32,802 bases of DNA from Alphaproteobacteria bacterium. GTDB taxonomy: Bacteria; Pseudomonadota; Alphaproteobacteria; Reyranellales; Reyranellaceae. Where the stretch lies: the NCBI GenBank assembly GCA_017307275.1, contig JAFKFK010000055.1:1-32802 (forward strand). Reading direction: 5' to 3'. How positions within the stretch are numbered: the first letter of the stretch is position 1; each line of letters opens with the position of its first letter. Positions 1-6,612 of the stretch are shown here, in pieces. A program made the position numbers and the translations under genes. The notes below the pieces were generated by a model, which was not told the origin of the DNA, searched no databases, and worked only from the letters and a program-made list of their open reading frames with translations.

Positions 1-23
1 TTGACGACTTTCACCGACGGCAT
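1..23 (-). CDS. Possible start of an unidentified gene downstream of tRNA-Lys (cut by window edge)
   Basis: On the minus strand an ATG at 21-23 opens a frame reading M-P-S-V-K-V-V before the window ends. It is preceded by GAAGGAG about 11 bases upstream, which is a good ribosome binding site, and it starts only about 30 bases after the CCA end of tRNA-Lys, so it could be co-transcribed with the tRNA. Seven residues are too few to name the protein. The call rests on the Shine-Dalgarno sequence and position only. Confidence 0.3.
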
Positions 24-51
24 GAGCCGCGCTTCTCCTTCTTGGGTCCAG

Positions 52-126
52 TGGTGAGCCCGGTAGGGATCGAACCTACGACCACCTGATTAAAAGTCAG
101 ATGCTCTACCGCTGAGCTACGGGCTC
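52..126 (-). tRNA. tRNA-Lys (anticodon TTT)
   Basis: The minus strand folds as a complete cloverleaf. The 7-bp acceptor stem is GAGCCCG/CGGGCTC. The D-arm contains AGCTCAGCGGTAGAGC. The anticodon stem TCTGA/TCAGG encloses the loop CTTTTAA, giving anticodon TTT (Lys). The T-arm contains GGTTCGATCC. The discriminator base is A and CCA is encoded in the DNA (52-54). Length is 72 nt plus CCA. There is no intron. The gene lies downstream of gyrA-coaD on the same strand but has its own promoter. Confidence 0.97.
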
Positions 127-167
127 GTCCCGGTTCCGCGCCGCGGGCCGCAGTCCCGCGCGGCGCC

Positions 168-196
168 CGTATAAGGTGTGCAGGCGTCCCGGTCAA
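168..196 (-). promoter_or_regulatory. Sigma-70-type promoter of tRNA-Lys
   Basis: Minus strand: -35 TTGACC (191-196), a 17-bp spacer, -10 TATACG (168-173). Transcription would start near 161, giving a leader of about 35 nt before the mature tRNA 5' end at 126. The bases just after the -10 are almost pure G+C, like the GC-rich discriminators of stringently controlled stable-RNA promoters. The promoter lies after the coaD stop, so the tRNA need not depend on read-through from coaD. Basis: direct reading; activity is inferred. Confidence 0.6.
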
Positions 197-249
197 CGCA
201 GCCCCTTGGGATGGCAAGACTGCCAATTCTGCAGCTCGCAGGCCGGAAA

Positions 250-756
250 TCACTCCTTGGCGAATTTCTTCTTCAGACGCTCGAATACCCGCTTGGAAAC
301 GAACTGCGACGTGTCGCCGCCCAGCCGGGCAATGTCCTTCACCAGCGAGGACGCGATGAACTGGTGCCGGTCCGAGGCCATGAGGAAGATGGTCTCGATC
401 GCAGGCTCCATGCGGGCATTCATGTTGGCCATCTGGATTTCGTACTCGAAATCCGAAACGGCCCGCAGACCGCGAATGATCACCGATGCATTCACCTGGC
501 GTGCGAAGTGAATCAGCAAGCCCTCGAACGGAACAATCTCGATCCGGTCCCGGTCGGCCTGAGGGAAGTCGGAGATATCGTCCTTGATGATGTCGATACG
601 TTCCTCGAGCGAGAACATCGGCCCCTTGCTGATGCTCATCGCCGGGCCGATTACCAACTTGTCCACGAGGCGCAACGAACGACGCACCACTTCCATGTGC
701 CCGCTCGTGATGGGATCGAACGTGCCCGGATAAACACCGGTGCGTTCTACGGCCAT
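250..756 (-). CDS. coaD: Phosphopantetheine adenylyltransferase (CoaD)
   Basis: CoaD transfers AMP from ATP to 4'-phosphopantetheine, giving dephospho-CoA, the fourth step of coenzyme A synthesis in the cytosol. The 168-residue protein matches the usual bacterial length (about 160-170). The nucleotidyltransferase signature GTFDPITSGH is at residues 11-20, with the nucleotide-binding T/H motif. The family segment IIRGLRAVSDFEYE follows, and the C-terminal half carries the SSLVKDIARLGGD stretch typical of CoaD. The start is ATG with a strong GGGGGA ribosome site. It lies 70 bp downstream of gyrA on the same strand, an arrangement common in alphaproteobacteria, and no terminator is visible between them, so co-transcription with gyrA is likely. 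Confidence 0.97.
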   Translation of the reverse strand: MAVERTGVYPGTFDPITSGHMEVVRRSLRLVDKLVIGPAMSISKGPMFSLEERIDIIKDDISDFPQADRDRIEIVPFEGLLIHFARQVNASVIIRGLRAVSDFEYEIQMANMNARMEPAIETIFLMASDRHQFIASSLVKDIARLGGDTSQFVSKRVFERLKKKFAKE

Positions 757-826
757 GTCTTCCCCCCACTCCGCAACGACTTGTTCGCTGACTGCGATGG
801 CAAAGTCTTAGCGACACGACCGGTCC

Positions 827-3661
827 TTATCCACCGTTTGTTTCGGAATTGGACGTTTCGGAATCGGGCACTTCGGAGCCCGCATCACCGTTGCCGTTTC
901 CGGCATCGTCCTCGCCGATGCGCACTGCAGAAACGACGCGTTCACCTTCGCTCACATTGACGATGCGGACACCGCGCGTGCCTCGACCCGCAATGCGAAT
1001 CCCGTCGACCGGGCAGCGGATCAGCGTGCCACCATCGGTGACGAGCATGATCTGATCGTTGTTGAGCACGGGGAAAGCCGCAACGACCTCGCCGCCCTTG
1101 CCCAGGTTCATCAGTTCCACACCCTTGCCGCCACGACCAGTCACTCGATACTCGTAGGCCGAGGTCCGCTTGCCGAAGCCCGACGACGCAACCGTGAGGA
1201 CGAACTCCTCCTTGGCCTGCAGTTCGGCGAAGCGTTCCGGCGTAAGCGCGGTCGCCGGCGCTGCGGCCTCCTCGGCCGCCGCTGCAACATCCTCCTCGAC
1301 CACGTCGGCCGCCTCGGCAGCATTCTCCGCCTGGCGCAGTGCGCGCGACTGACGGAGGTAGGCGTCGCGATCCTCGGTCGGGATGCCCTTGCCATTGTCG
1401 ACCAGCGACATGGAAATCACCTCGTCGCCCTCGGCCAAGGCGATGCCGCGGACGCCGGTCGAGGCGCGGCTCTGGAAAACGCGTACGGTCGAAACGGGGA
1501 AGCGCATGGCGCGGCCCTGGCGCGTGGCCAGCAGCACGTCCTGTTCTTCACTGCAGACGCCCACGCCAATCAGACGATCGCCGGCATCGTCGCCTTCGAA
1601 CTTCATGGCAATCTTGCCACTCTGATTGACACTGACAAAATCACTCAACTCGTTGCGCCGCACGCCCCCGCGAGCGGTGGCGAACATGACGTGCAGGGTT
1701 GCCCAGCTTGCCTCGTCCTCGGGCATCGGCATCACGGCGCTGATCGTCTCGCCTTCGTTCAAAGGCAGGAGGTTTACGAATGCCTTGCCACGGGCCTGCG
1801 GCGCACCGAGGGGCAGCCGCCAGACCTTGAGCTTGTAGACGATACCTCGGCTGGAGAAGAACAATACCGGCGTATGCGTATTGGCAACGAACAGGCTCGA
1901 GACGAAATCGTCCTCGCGCGTGGCCATGCCCGAACGGCCTTTGCCGCCGCGACGCTGGGCGCGGTAGGCGGACACCGGGACGCGCTTGACGTAGCCGCCA
2001 TGCGTCACCGTCACGACCATATCCTCGCGCTGGATCAGGTCCTCGATATCCTGCTCGAATTCGTTGTCGAGGATCTCCGTCCGGCGCGGCGTCGCGAACT
2101 GATCCTTGATCTCGAGCAGCTCCTTGCGCATCAGCGCAAAAAGCTTGTCGCGGTCGCCCAGGAGCTCGAGGTACCCCTCGATGAGCTTGGCCACCTCGGT
2201 CAATTCCTCGGCAATCTTGTCACGTTCAAGACCGGTCAGGCGCTGCAGACGCAGCTCGAGGATGGCGCGCGCCTGCGCCTCCGAGAGACGATAGGTGCCT
2301 TCGGGCGAGACCTCGCGGCCGGGCTCGGCAATCAGGGCGATCAGCGGCGCCACATCGACGGCCGGCCAGTCCCTGGCCATCAGTCGCTCGCGCGCCGCCA
2401 CCGGATCGGGGGAGCGGCGGATCATCTCGATCACTTCGTCGATATTGGCGACGGCGATGGCGAGACCGACCAGCACATGGGCACGGTCGCGGGCGTGGTT
2501 GAGCTCGTACTTCGTCCGCCGCGTCATGACCTCGGCGCGGAAGCGGATGAACGCCTCCAGCAGCTCCTTGAGGCTCATCAGCTTCGGGCGGCCGCCGTCG
2601 AGCGCCAGCGCATTGACGCCGAACGTCGTCTGCAGCGGCGTGTAGCGGTAGAGCTGGTTCAACACGACATCGGCCATGGCGTCGCGCTTCAGCTCGATCA
2701 CCATGCGTACGCCGTCGCGATCGCTCTCGTCGCGGATTTCGGAGATACCCTCGACCTTCTTGTCGCGCACCACCTCGGCAATACGCTCGTGCAGGCGGGC
2801 CTTGTTCTCCTGATAGGGAATCTCGGACACGATGATCATCTCGCGTCCGCCACGTCCCTCCTCGATCCTGGTCCGCGCCCTCATCACGATCGAGCCGCGG
2901 CCAAGCTCGTAGGCGGCACGGATGCCGTTACGGCCGAGAATGGTGGCGCCGGTCGGGAAGTCCGGTCCCGGCACAATCTCCATCACCTGCTGCACGGTGA
3001 GCTCGGGCGTGTCGATCAGGGCGCAGCAGGCGTCGATCAATTCGCCGAGATTGTGCGGCGGAATGTTGGTCGCCATGCCGACGGCGATGCCGCCCGCACC
3101 GTTGGCCAGCAGGTTCGGGAAGGCCGCCGGGAGGACCGTCGGCTCCTGCGTCGTCTCGTCGTAGTTGGTCTGGAACTCGACCGTATCCTTGTCGATATCG
3201 GCCAGCAGCGACTCGGCCGCGCGTGCCAGACGCGCCTCGGTATAACGCATTGCCGCCGGCGGATCGGCGTCCATCGAGCCGAAATTGCCCTGCCCCGAGA
3301 TCAGCGGCAGACGCATGGAGAAGTCCTGCGCCATGCGCACCATGGCGTCGTAGATCGCGCTGTCGCCGTGCGGGTGATACTTGCCCATCACCTCGCCGAC
3401 GATGCGCGCCGACTTGCGGAAGGCGTGCGTCGAGTCGAAGCCGCTTTCCTTCATCGCGTACAGAATGCGGCGCTGCACCGGCTTCAGCCCGTCGCGCGCA
3501 TCGGGAAGCGCACGCGAAACGATCACGCTCATGGCGTAATCGAGGTAGGACCGACGCATCTCCTCTTCGATCGTGATCGGCGCGATATCGTGCGGAGGGG
3601 GCTGAGGCGGGGGCGCGTCAGAGGGCGGCGGCGCCGGGGGCAGAGTCGTATCGTCGCTCAC
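827..3661 (-). CDS. gyrA: DNA gyrase subunit A
   Basis: GyrA is the DNA-cleaving subunit of the A2B2 type II topoisomerase that introduces negative supercoils. The 944-residue protein has a Pro-rich N-terminal tail (residues 8-24), the winged-helix domain with catalytic Tyr140 in MRYTEARL, the coiled-coil tower and C-gate, then the beta-pinwheel domain with GyrA box QRRGGKG. In the quinolone-resistance region HPHGDSAIYD, Ser101 and Asp105 (E. coli Ser83 and Asp87) are wild-type. The pinwheel carries an Ala/Glu-rich insert of about 60 residues (roughly 760-820), which I recall from other alphaproteobacterial GyrA and which explains the length over E. coli's 875. The start is GTG (3659-3661). 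CoaD follows. A TATAAT box lies about 145 bp upstream. Confidence 0.98.
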   Translation of the reverse strand: MSDDTTLPPAPPPSDAPPPQPPPHDIAPITIEEEMRRSYLDYAMSVIVSRALPDARDGLKPVQRRILYAMKESGFDSTHAFRKSARIVGEVMGKYHPHGDSAIYDAMVRMAQDFSMRLPLISGQGNFGSMDADPPAAMRYTEARLARAAESLLADIDKDTVEFQTNYDETTQEPTVLPAAFPNLLANGAGGIAVGMATNIPPHNLGELIDACCALIDTPELTVQQVMEIVPGPDFPTGATILGRNGIRAAYELGRGSIVMRARTRIEEGRGGREMIIVSEIPYQENKARLHERIAEVVRDKKVEGISEIRDESDRDGVRMVIELKRDAMADVVLNQLYRYTPLQTTFGVNALALDGGRPKLMSLKELLEAFIRFRAEVMTRRTKYELNHARDRAHVLVGLAIAVANIDEVIEMIRRSPDPVAARERLMARDWPAVDVAPLIALIAEPGREVSPEGTYRLSEAQARAILELRLQRLTGLERDKIAEELTEVAKLIEGYLELLGDRDKLFALMRKELLEIKDQFATPRRTEILDNEFEQDIEDLIQREDMVVTVTHGGYVKRVPVSAYRAQRRGGKGRSGMATREDDFVSSLFVANTHTPVLFFSSRGIVYKLKVWRLPLGAPQARGKAFVNLLPLNEGETISAVMPMPEDEASWATLHVMFATARGGVRRNELSDFVSVNQSGKIAMKFEGDDAGDRLIGVGVCSEEQDVLLATRQGRAMRFPVSTVRVFQSRASTGVRGIALAEGDEVISMSLVDNGKGIPTEDRDAYLRQSRALRQAENAAEAADVVEEDVAAAAEEAAAPATALTPERFAELQAKEEFVLTVASSGFGKRTSAYEYRVTGRGGKGVELMNLGKGGEVVAAFPVLNNDQIMLVTDGGTLIRCPVDGIRIAGRGTRGVRIVNVSEGERVVSAVRIGEDDAGNGNGDAGSEVPDSETSNSETNGG

Positions 3662-3778
3662 GAAAAACCTGGTTTTTATCTCGTATTGGTGGCCCTTCCG
3701 GAGACTCCGGAGGAGCGATTTCGCACACTAGCAAAACGGCCCCTGAAGACCAACAAAAATCGACTCCCGAACACCCCT

Positions 3779-3811
3779 TTAACTAATTGATTTTATTGAC
3801 TAAATTATACG
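3779..3811. promoter_or_regulatory. AT-rich divergent promoter region between gyrA and the HAD gene
   Basis: The region is sharply AT-rich against a GC-rich background. On the minus strand it contains a perfect TATAAT (3804-3809) oriented toward gyrA; no good -35 is seen at 17 bp, though TG lies near the position of an extended -10. The gyrA leader would be about 135 nt and contains a short inverted repeat around 3694-3713. On the plus strand TTAACT (3779-3784) and TAAATT (3801-3806) at 16-bp spacing could serve the HAD gene. The two candidate -10 boxes overlap, so divergent transcription may be mutually exclusive (inference). Confidence 0.45.
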
Positions 3812-3839
3812 CACAAAGACCCCTTGGAAAGGCCCGGAC

Positions 3840-4481
3840 TTGAGCTCCCAAACGCCCCCTCGCCGGCCTTCGGTCGCCGTATTCGATTTCGGCGGCGTCC
3901 TCATCGACTGGAACCCTCGCCACCTCTACCGGCAGCTCATTCCAGACCCTGCGGAGATGGAGGATTTTCTGGCCTCAGTGACCACTCGCGCGTGGCACGA
4001 GCCGCAGGACCACGGCGGCGATCCGGCAGCCGCAACACGTGCACTGCAGGCCCTCCACCCCGGCAAGGAGGAACTGATCGCCGCCTTCTACGGCCGGTTC
4101 GACGAGATGTGCACGCATGCCTTCGCGCCGATGGGCGAACTGGTCGACCGGCTGCACGGCGCCGGCACGCCGCTCTACGTTCTCTCCAATGCGCCGAACT
4201 TGCTCGATCCCTGGCTGCGCGGACCGGCGCGCACCCGTCATCCGTTTATCGGGCACTTCCGCGATTACGTCGTTTCCGGCCTCGTCGGCTATTCCAAGCC
4301 CGATGCCGCGATCTACGAGTTGGTCTGCCGGACCGGCGGCTTCCAACCCGAGGATGCCGTGTTCATCGACGATGTGATCGCCAACGTCGAAGGTGCCCGC
4401 GCCATCGGCATGAACGCCATTCACCATCGATCGGCGGAAGGAACCGTCGCCGAACTGCGCGCCATGGGCCTGCCTGCGTGA
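3840..4481 (+). CDS. HAD-superfamily (subclass IA) hydrolase
   Basis: This is a probable cytosolic phosphatase or dehalogenase-type hydrolase of 213 residues with unknown substrate. Motif I is VFDFGGVLID, with the nucleophilic Asp at about residue 16; the usual second Asp (D+2) is Gly, as in YihX-like phosphatases and in epoxide-hydrolase N-domains. Motif II is LSNAP. Motif III is the Lys in YSKPD. Motif IV is FIDDVIANVEGA. A helical cap lies between motifs I and II. The start is TTG at 3840 with GGAAAGG about 8 bases upstream; no ATG is available before motif I. It is divergent from gyrA and convergent with ssb. YihX-like glucose-1-phosphatase activity is one possibility, but HAD substrates cannot be read from sequence. 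Confidence 0.9.
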   Translation: MSSQTPPRRPSVAVFDFGGVLIDWNPRHLYRQLIPDPAEMEDFLASVTTRAWHEPQDHGGDPAAATRALQALHPGKEELIAAFYGRFDEMCTHAFAPMGELVDRLHGAGTPLYVLSNAPNLLDPWLRGPARTRHPFIGHFRDYVVSGLVGYSKPDAAIYELVCRTGGFQPEDAVFIDDVIANVEGARAIGMNAIHHRSAEGTVAELRAMGLPA

Positions 4482-4521
4482 GACGGCCCCGGATATTGGA
4501 GCTGGATATCTAACTTGAGAG

Positions 4522-4559
4522 GCGCACGGCCGCCGAAACCATCAAGCGGCCGTGTGCGC
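4522..4559. terminator. Strong inverted repeat between convergent HAD and ssb genes (possible bidirectional terminator)
   Basis: The arms GCGCACGGCCGC (4522-4533) and GCGGCCGTGTGCGC (4546-4559) pair over 12 bp with a 2-base bulge and a 12-base loop. The hairpin sits between two converging genes, where a terminator is expected, but neither side has a clear run of T. It may block read-through mainly by its stability, or serve another role. Confidence 0.35.
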
Positions 4560-4573
4560 GTACGCGACCGTCT

Positions 4574-5083
4574 CTAGAACGGGATGTCGTCGTCGAGTTC
4601 CGGCTTGCTGCCGCGGGACGCCGACCGGCCGCCGCCACCTCCGCCTCCGCCTCCGCCGCCACCACCGGACATGCCACCGCCGCCAAAATCGTCGTCCGGC
4701 CCGCTGCCGCCGGGGCCACCACCCTCGCCGCTACGACCGTCGAGCATGGTGAGCGCACCACCGAAACGCGGGATCACGACTTCGGTCGTGTAGCGCTCCT
4801 GACCGCTCTGGTCGGTCCACTTGCGCGTCGCGAGCTGGCCTTCGACGTAAACCTTCGAGCCCTTGCGCACGAACTTCTGCGCAACCTCGGCCAGCTTCTC
4901 GTTGAAGATCACGACACGGTGCCATTCGGTGCGCTCCTTGCGCTCGCCGCTCTGACGATCGCGCCACGTATCCGACGTGGCCACCGACATGTTCACCATG
5001 GAACGGCCATCCTGCATGGACCTCACTTCGGGGTCGCGGCCGAGATTGCCGACCAGGATGACTTTATTGACGCTGCCCGCCAT
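4574..5083 (-). CDS. ssb: Single-stranded DNA-binding protein (SSB)
   Basis: SSB coats single-stranded DNA as a tetramer during replication, recombination and repair and recruits partner proteins through its acidic C-terminal tip. The 169-residue protein has the OB-fold at residues 1-110 (opening SVNKVILVGNLGRDPE, with WHRVVIFNEKLAEVA and KGSKVYVEGQL). A Gly-rich disordered linker follows, including a run of 13 glycines, and the protein ends in the canonical tip DDDIPF. The start is ATG with GGAGG about 8 bases upstream. In many proteobacteria ssb is directly divergent from uvrA; here an MFS gene lies between them. No alphaproteobacterial LexA box (GTTC-N7-GTTC) was seen upstream by eye. Confidence 0.97.
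   Translation of the reverse strand: MAGSVNKVILVGNLGRDPEVRSMQDGRSMVNMSVATSDTWRDRQSGERKERTEWHRVVIFNEKLAEVAQKFVRKGSKVYVEGQLATRKWTDQSGQERYTTEVVIPRFGGALTMLDGRSGEGGGPGGSGPDDDFGGGGMSGGGGGGGGGGGGGRSASRGSKPELDDDIPF
4628..4666 (-). repeat. GGN trinucleotide tract encoding 13 consecutive glycines in SSB
   Basis: Thirteen consecutive Gly codons (CCN on the plus strand) encode the linker between the OB-fold and the acidic tip of SSB. Codons vary between GGC and GGA, so this is not a pure microsatellite, but such a tract can still change length by slippage. A shorter GGGG run flanks it on the N-terminal side. Linker length in SSB affects cooperative binding in other species. Confidence 0.9.
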
Positions 5084-5244
5084 AGGGGCCTCCTTCGCCT
5101 TCCCGGTGCCGCGGGACGCGACACCTACCTCATGGCGGCGAACCTAGCTCCGGCGGCCTGTGGGCAGCCACCTAATTTGGGTTGTGCCCTCCTTGGCCCG
5201 CAGATGCCGTGAGCTTCGCTCATGCCAGCCCTCCGACAATTCAT

Positions 5245-5274
5245 TGGTTTCCGCAGCAAACCCTCCCCTATCTT
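5245..5274 (+). promoter_or_regulatory. Putative promoter giving a near-leaderless MFS transcript
   Basis: TTGGTT (5245-5250), an 18-bp spacer and TATCTT (5269-5274) would place the transcription start around 5281, one or two bases before the ATG at 5283. No Shine-Dalgarno sequence precedes that ATG, which is consistent with leaderless translation. The match is moderate and visual only. Confidence 0.3.
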
Positions 5275-5282
5275 GCCGCGGC

Positions 5283-6527
5283 ATGAGTAAATCCTTCCAC
5301 GTCCCCCAGGTTTCGACCGGCCAGGCCTACGCCATGCTGGGCGGCGCCGCGCTGATGATGACCCTGGCCATGGGCATCCGTCAGAATCTCGGCCTCTTCC
5401 AGGCGCCCGCCTCCAAGGAACTGGGAATCGCGATCTCGGACTTCGCTCTGGCGATCTCCGTCCAGCAGGTCGCCTGGGGACTGAGCCAGCCGATTGCCGG
5501 TGTCTTTGCCGACAAGTACGGGACGCGCTGGGTCGCGCTCGTGGGCAGCGCCATGTTCATTCTGGGCATCTGGCTCACGGCCACCGCGCAGGGTGCCCTG
5601 TCGATCGTTCTGGGCGCCGGTGTGCTGATCGGTATTGCGCTGGCCTGCACGACGTCCGGTATCACGGCCAACATCGCGGCGCGCGTCGTCGAGCCCGGCC
5701 GGCGTACTTTGGCCTTCGGTATCGTCTCGGCGGCCGGCTCCGTCGGCACCATGGTGACGGCGCCAATCGCGGCCTACCTCCTGACTTCCGATGGCTGGCG
5801 GGCCGCCTCGTGGTCGTTCGTGATCCTGGCCATCGCCATGCTGCCGGCCGCCTGGATCGGCAGCCGCGCCGACAAGCTGCCCAACACCCTGTCGAGTGAT
5901 CGGGACCTAACCCTCATCGGCGCCCTCGATGAGGCAAGGCGGCATACGGGCTATGTCGTGATGGCGATCGCCTTCTTCGTCTGCGGCCTGCAGCTCGTCT
6001 TCCTCACCACGCACCTGCCGACCTACCTCGCCCAGTGCGGCATGGATGCAAGTTACAGTGCCGTGGCGCTGATGCTGATCGGTGGCTTCAACATCCTGAG
6101 CTCGTGGCTGTTCGGCTGGCTGGGCGACAAGTATCCCAAGCGGCTCTTGCTGGGCGCAATCTACCTGCTGCGCTCGCTCACCCTTCTCCTTTTCTTCATG
6201 TACCCGCCGACGCCACTCTCCGTGGTGCTGTTCGGCGCGGCCATGGGCACCCTCTGGCTGGGGGTCATTCCGCTGGTCAACGGGCTGGTCGTGCAGATCT
6301 TCGGCCTGCGTTTCCTGTCGACCCTGACCGGCATCGCTTTCCTCAGCCACCAGGCGGGCTCTTTCCTCGGTGCCTGGGGCGGCGGCTATCTCTTTGATCT
6401 GATGGGCTCCTATGATCTGGCCTGGAAAATTGGCGTCCTGATCGGCCTGATCGCGGGCACCATGCAGCTCCTGATGAACGACCGCCCGACCGACCGGGTG
6501 CTAGCAGCGCAGGCATCTGCTGCCTGA
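5283..6527 (+). CDS. Major facilitator superfamily transporter
   Basis: This 414-residue inner-membrane secondary transporter has about twelve hydrophobic segments in two halves. The MFS loop 2-3 signature appears as GVFADKYGTRW (about residues 72-82), and its second-half counterpart as FGWLGDKYPKRLLL. TM regions rich in Gly/Ala and a central hydrophilic loop (about residues 195-220) complete the fold. The overall look is of the monocarboxylate or oxalate/formate antiporter-like MFS group, but the substrate cannot be assigned. The frame is open upstream to an ATG at 5160, but that extension is Cys/Arg-rich and not membrane-like, so ATG 5283 is preferred. The gene lies between ssb and uvrA with no functional link to repair, suggesting insertion into an ancestral ssb-uvrA junction. 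Confidence 0.9.
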   Translation: MSKSFHVPQVSTGQAYAMLGGAALMMTLAMGIRQNLGLFQAPASKELGIAISDFALAISVQQVAWGLSQPIAGVFADKYGTRWVALVGSAMFILGIWLTATAQGALSIVLGAGVLIGIALACTTSGITANIAARVVEPGRRTLAFGIVSAAGSVGTMVTAPIAAYLLTSDGWRAASWSFVILAIAMLPAAWIGSRADKLPNTLSSDRDLTLIGALDEARRHTGYVVMAIAFFVCGLQLVFLTTHLPTYLAQCGMDASYSAVALMLIGGFNILSSWLFGWLGDKYPKRLLLGAIYLLRSLTLLLFFMYPPTPLSVVLFGAAMGTLWLGVIPLVNGLVVQIFGLRFLSTLTGIAFLSHQAGSFLGAWGGGYLFDLMGSYDLAWKIGVLIGLIAGTMQLLMNDRPTDRVLAAQASAA

Positions 6528-6565
6528 TTTTGCGACTTGTGGAGGACTGGCGCGGCTGGGGGTGA

Positions 6566-6603
6566 ATCGCCATATGCGATGATCCCGCGCTTCGCCTATT
6601 CTC
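6566..6603 (+). promoter_or_regulatory. Region upstream of uvrA: small inverted repeat and possible -10
   Basis: The 85 bp between the MFS gene and uvrA contains an inverted repeat ATCGC-catat-GCGAT (6566-6580) and a possible -10 TATTCT (6598-6603) that would start transcription about three bases before the uvrA ATG. No Shine-Dalgarno sequence is visible, so uvrA may be leaderless. No GTTC-N7-GTTC SOS box is visible here. Weak evidence. Confidence 0.25.
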
Positions 6604-6612
6604 CCAGTCCAC

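Noticed and set aside
11..130. A minus-strand frame with SSAVEHLTFNQVVVGSIPTG at its end
   Set aside because: This is the conceptual translation of the tRNA gene, a common annotation artefact.
1691..3790. Long plus-strand open frame opposite gyrA
   Set aside because: It is the antisense shadow of a GC-rich gene; composition is His/Arg-rich and it has no recognisable domain or ribosome site.
5160..5282. Earlier ATG for the MFS transporter at 5160
   Set aside because: The 41-residue extension is Cys/Arg/Ser-rich and not membrane-like; a promoter-like pair lies between it and ATG 5283.
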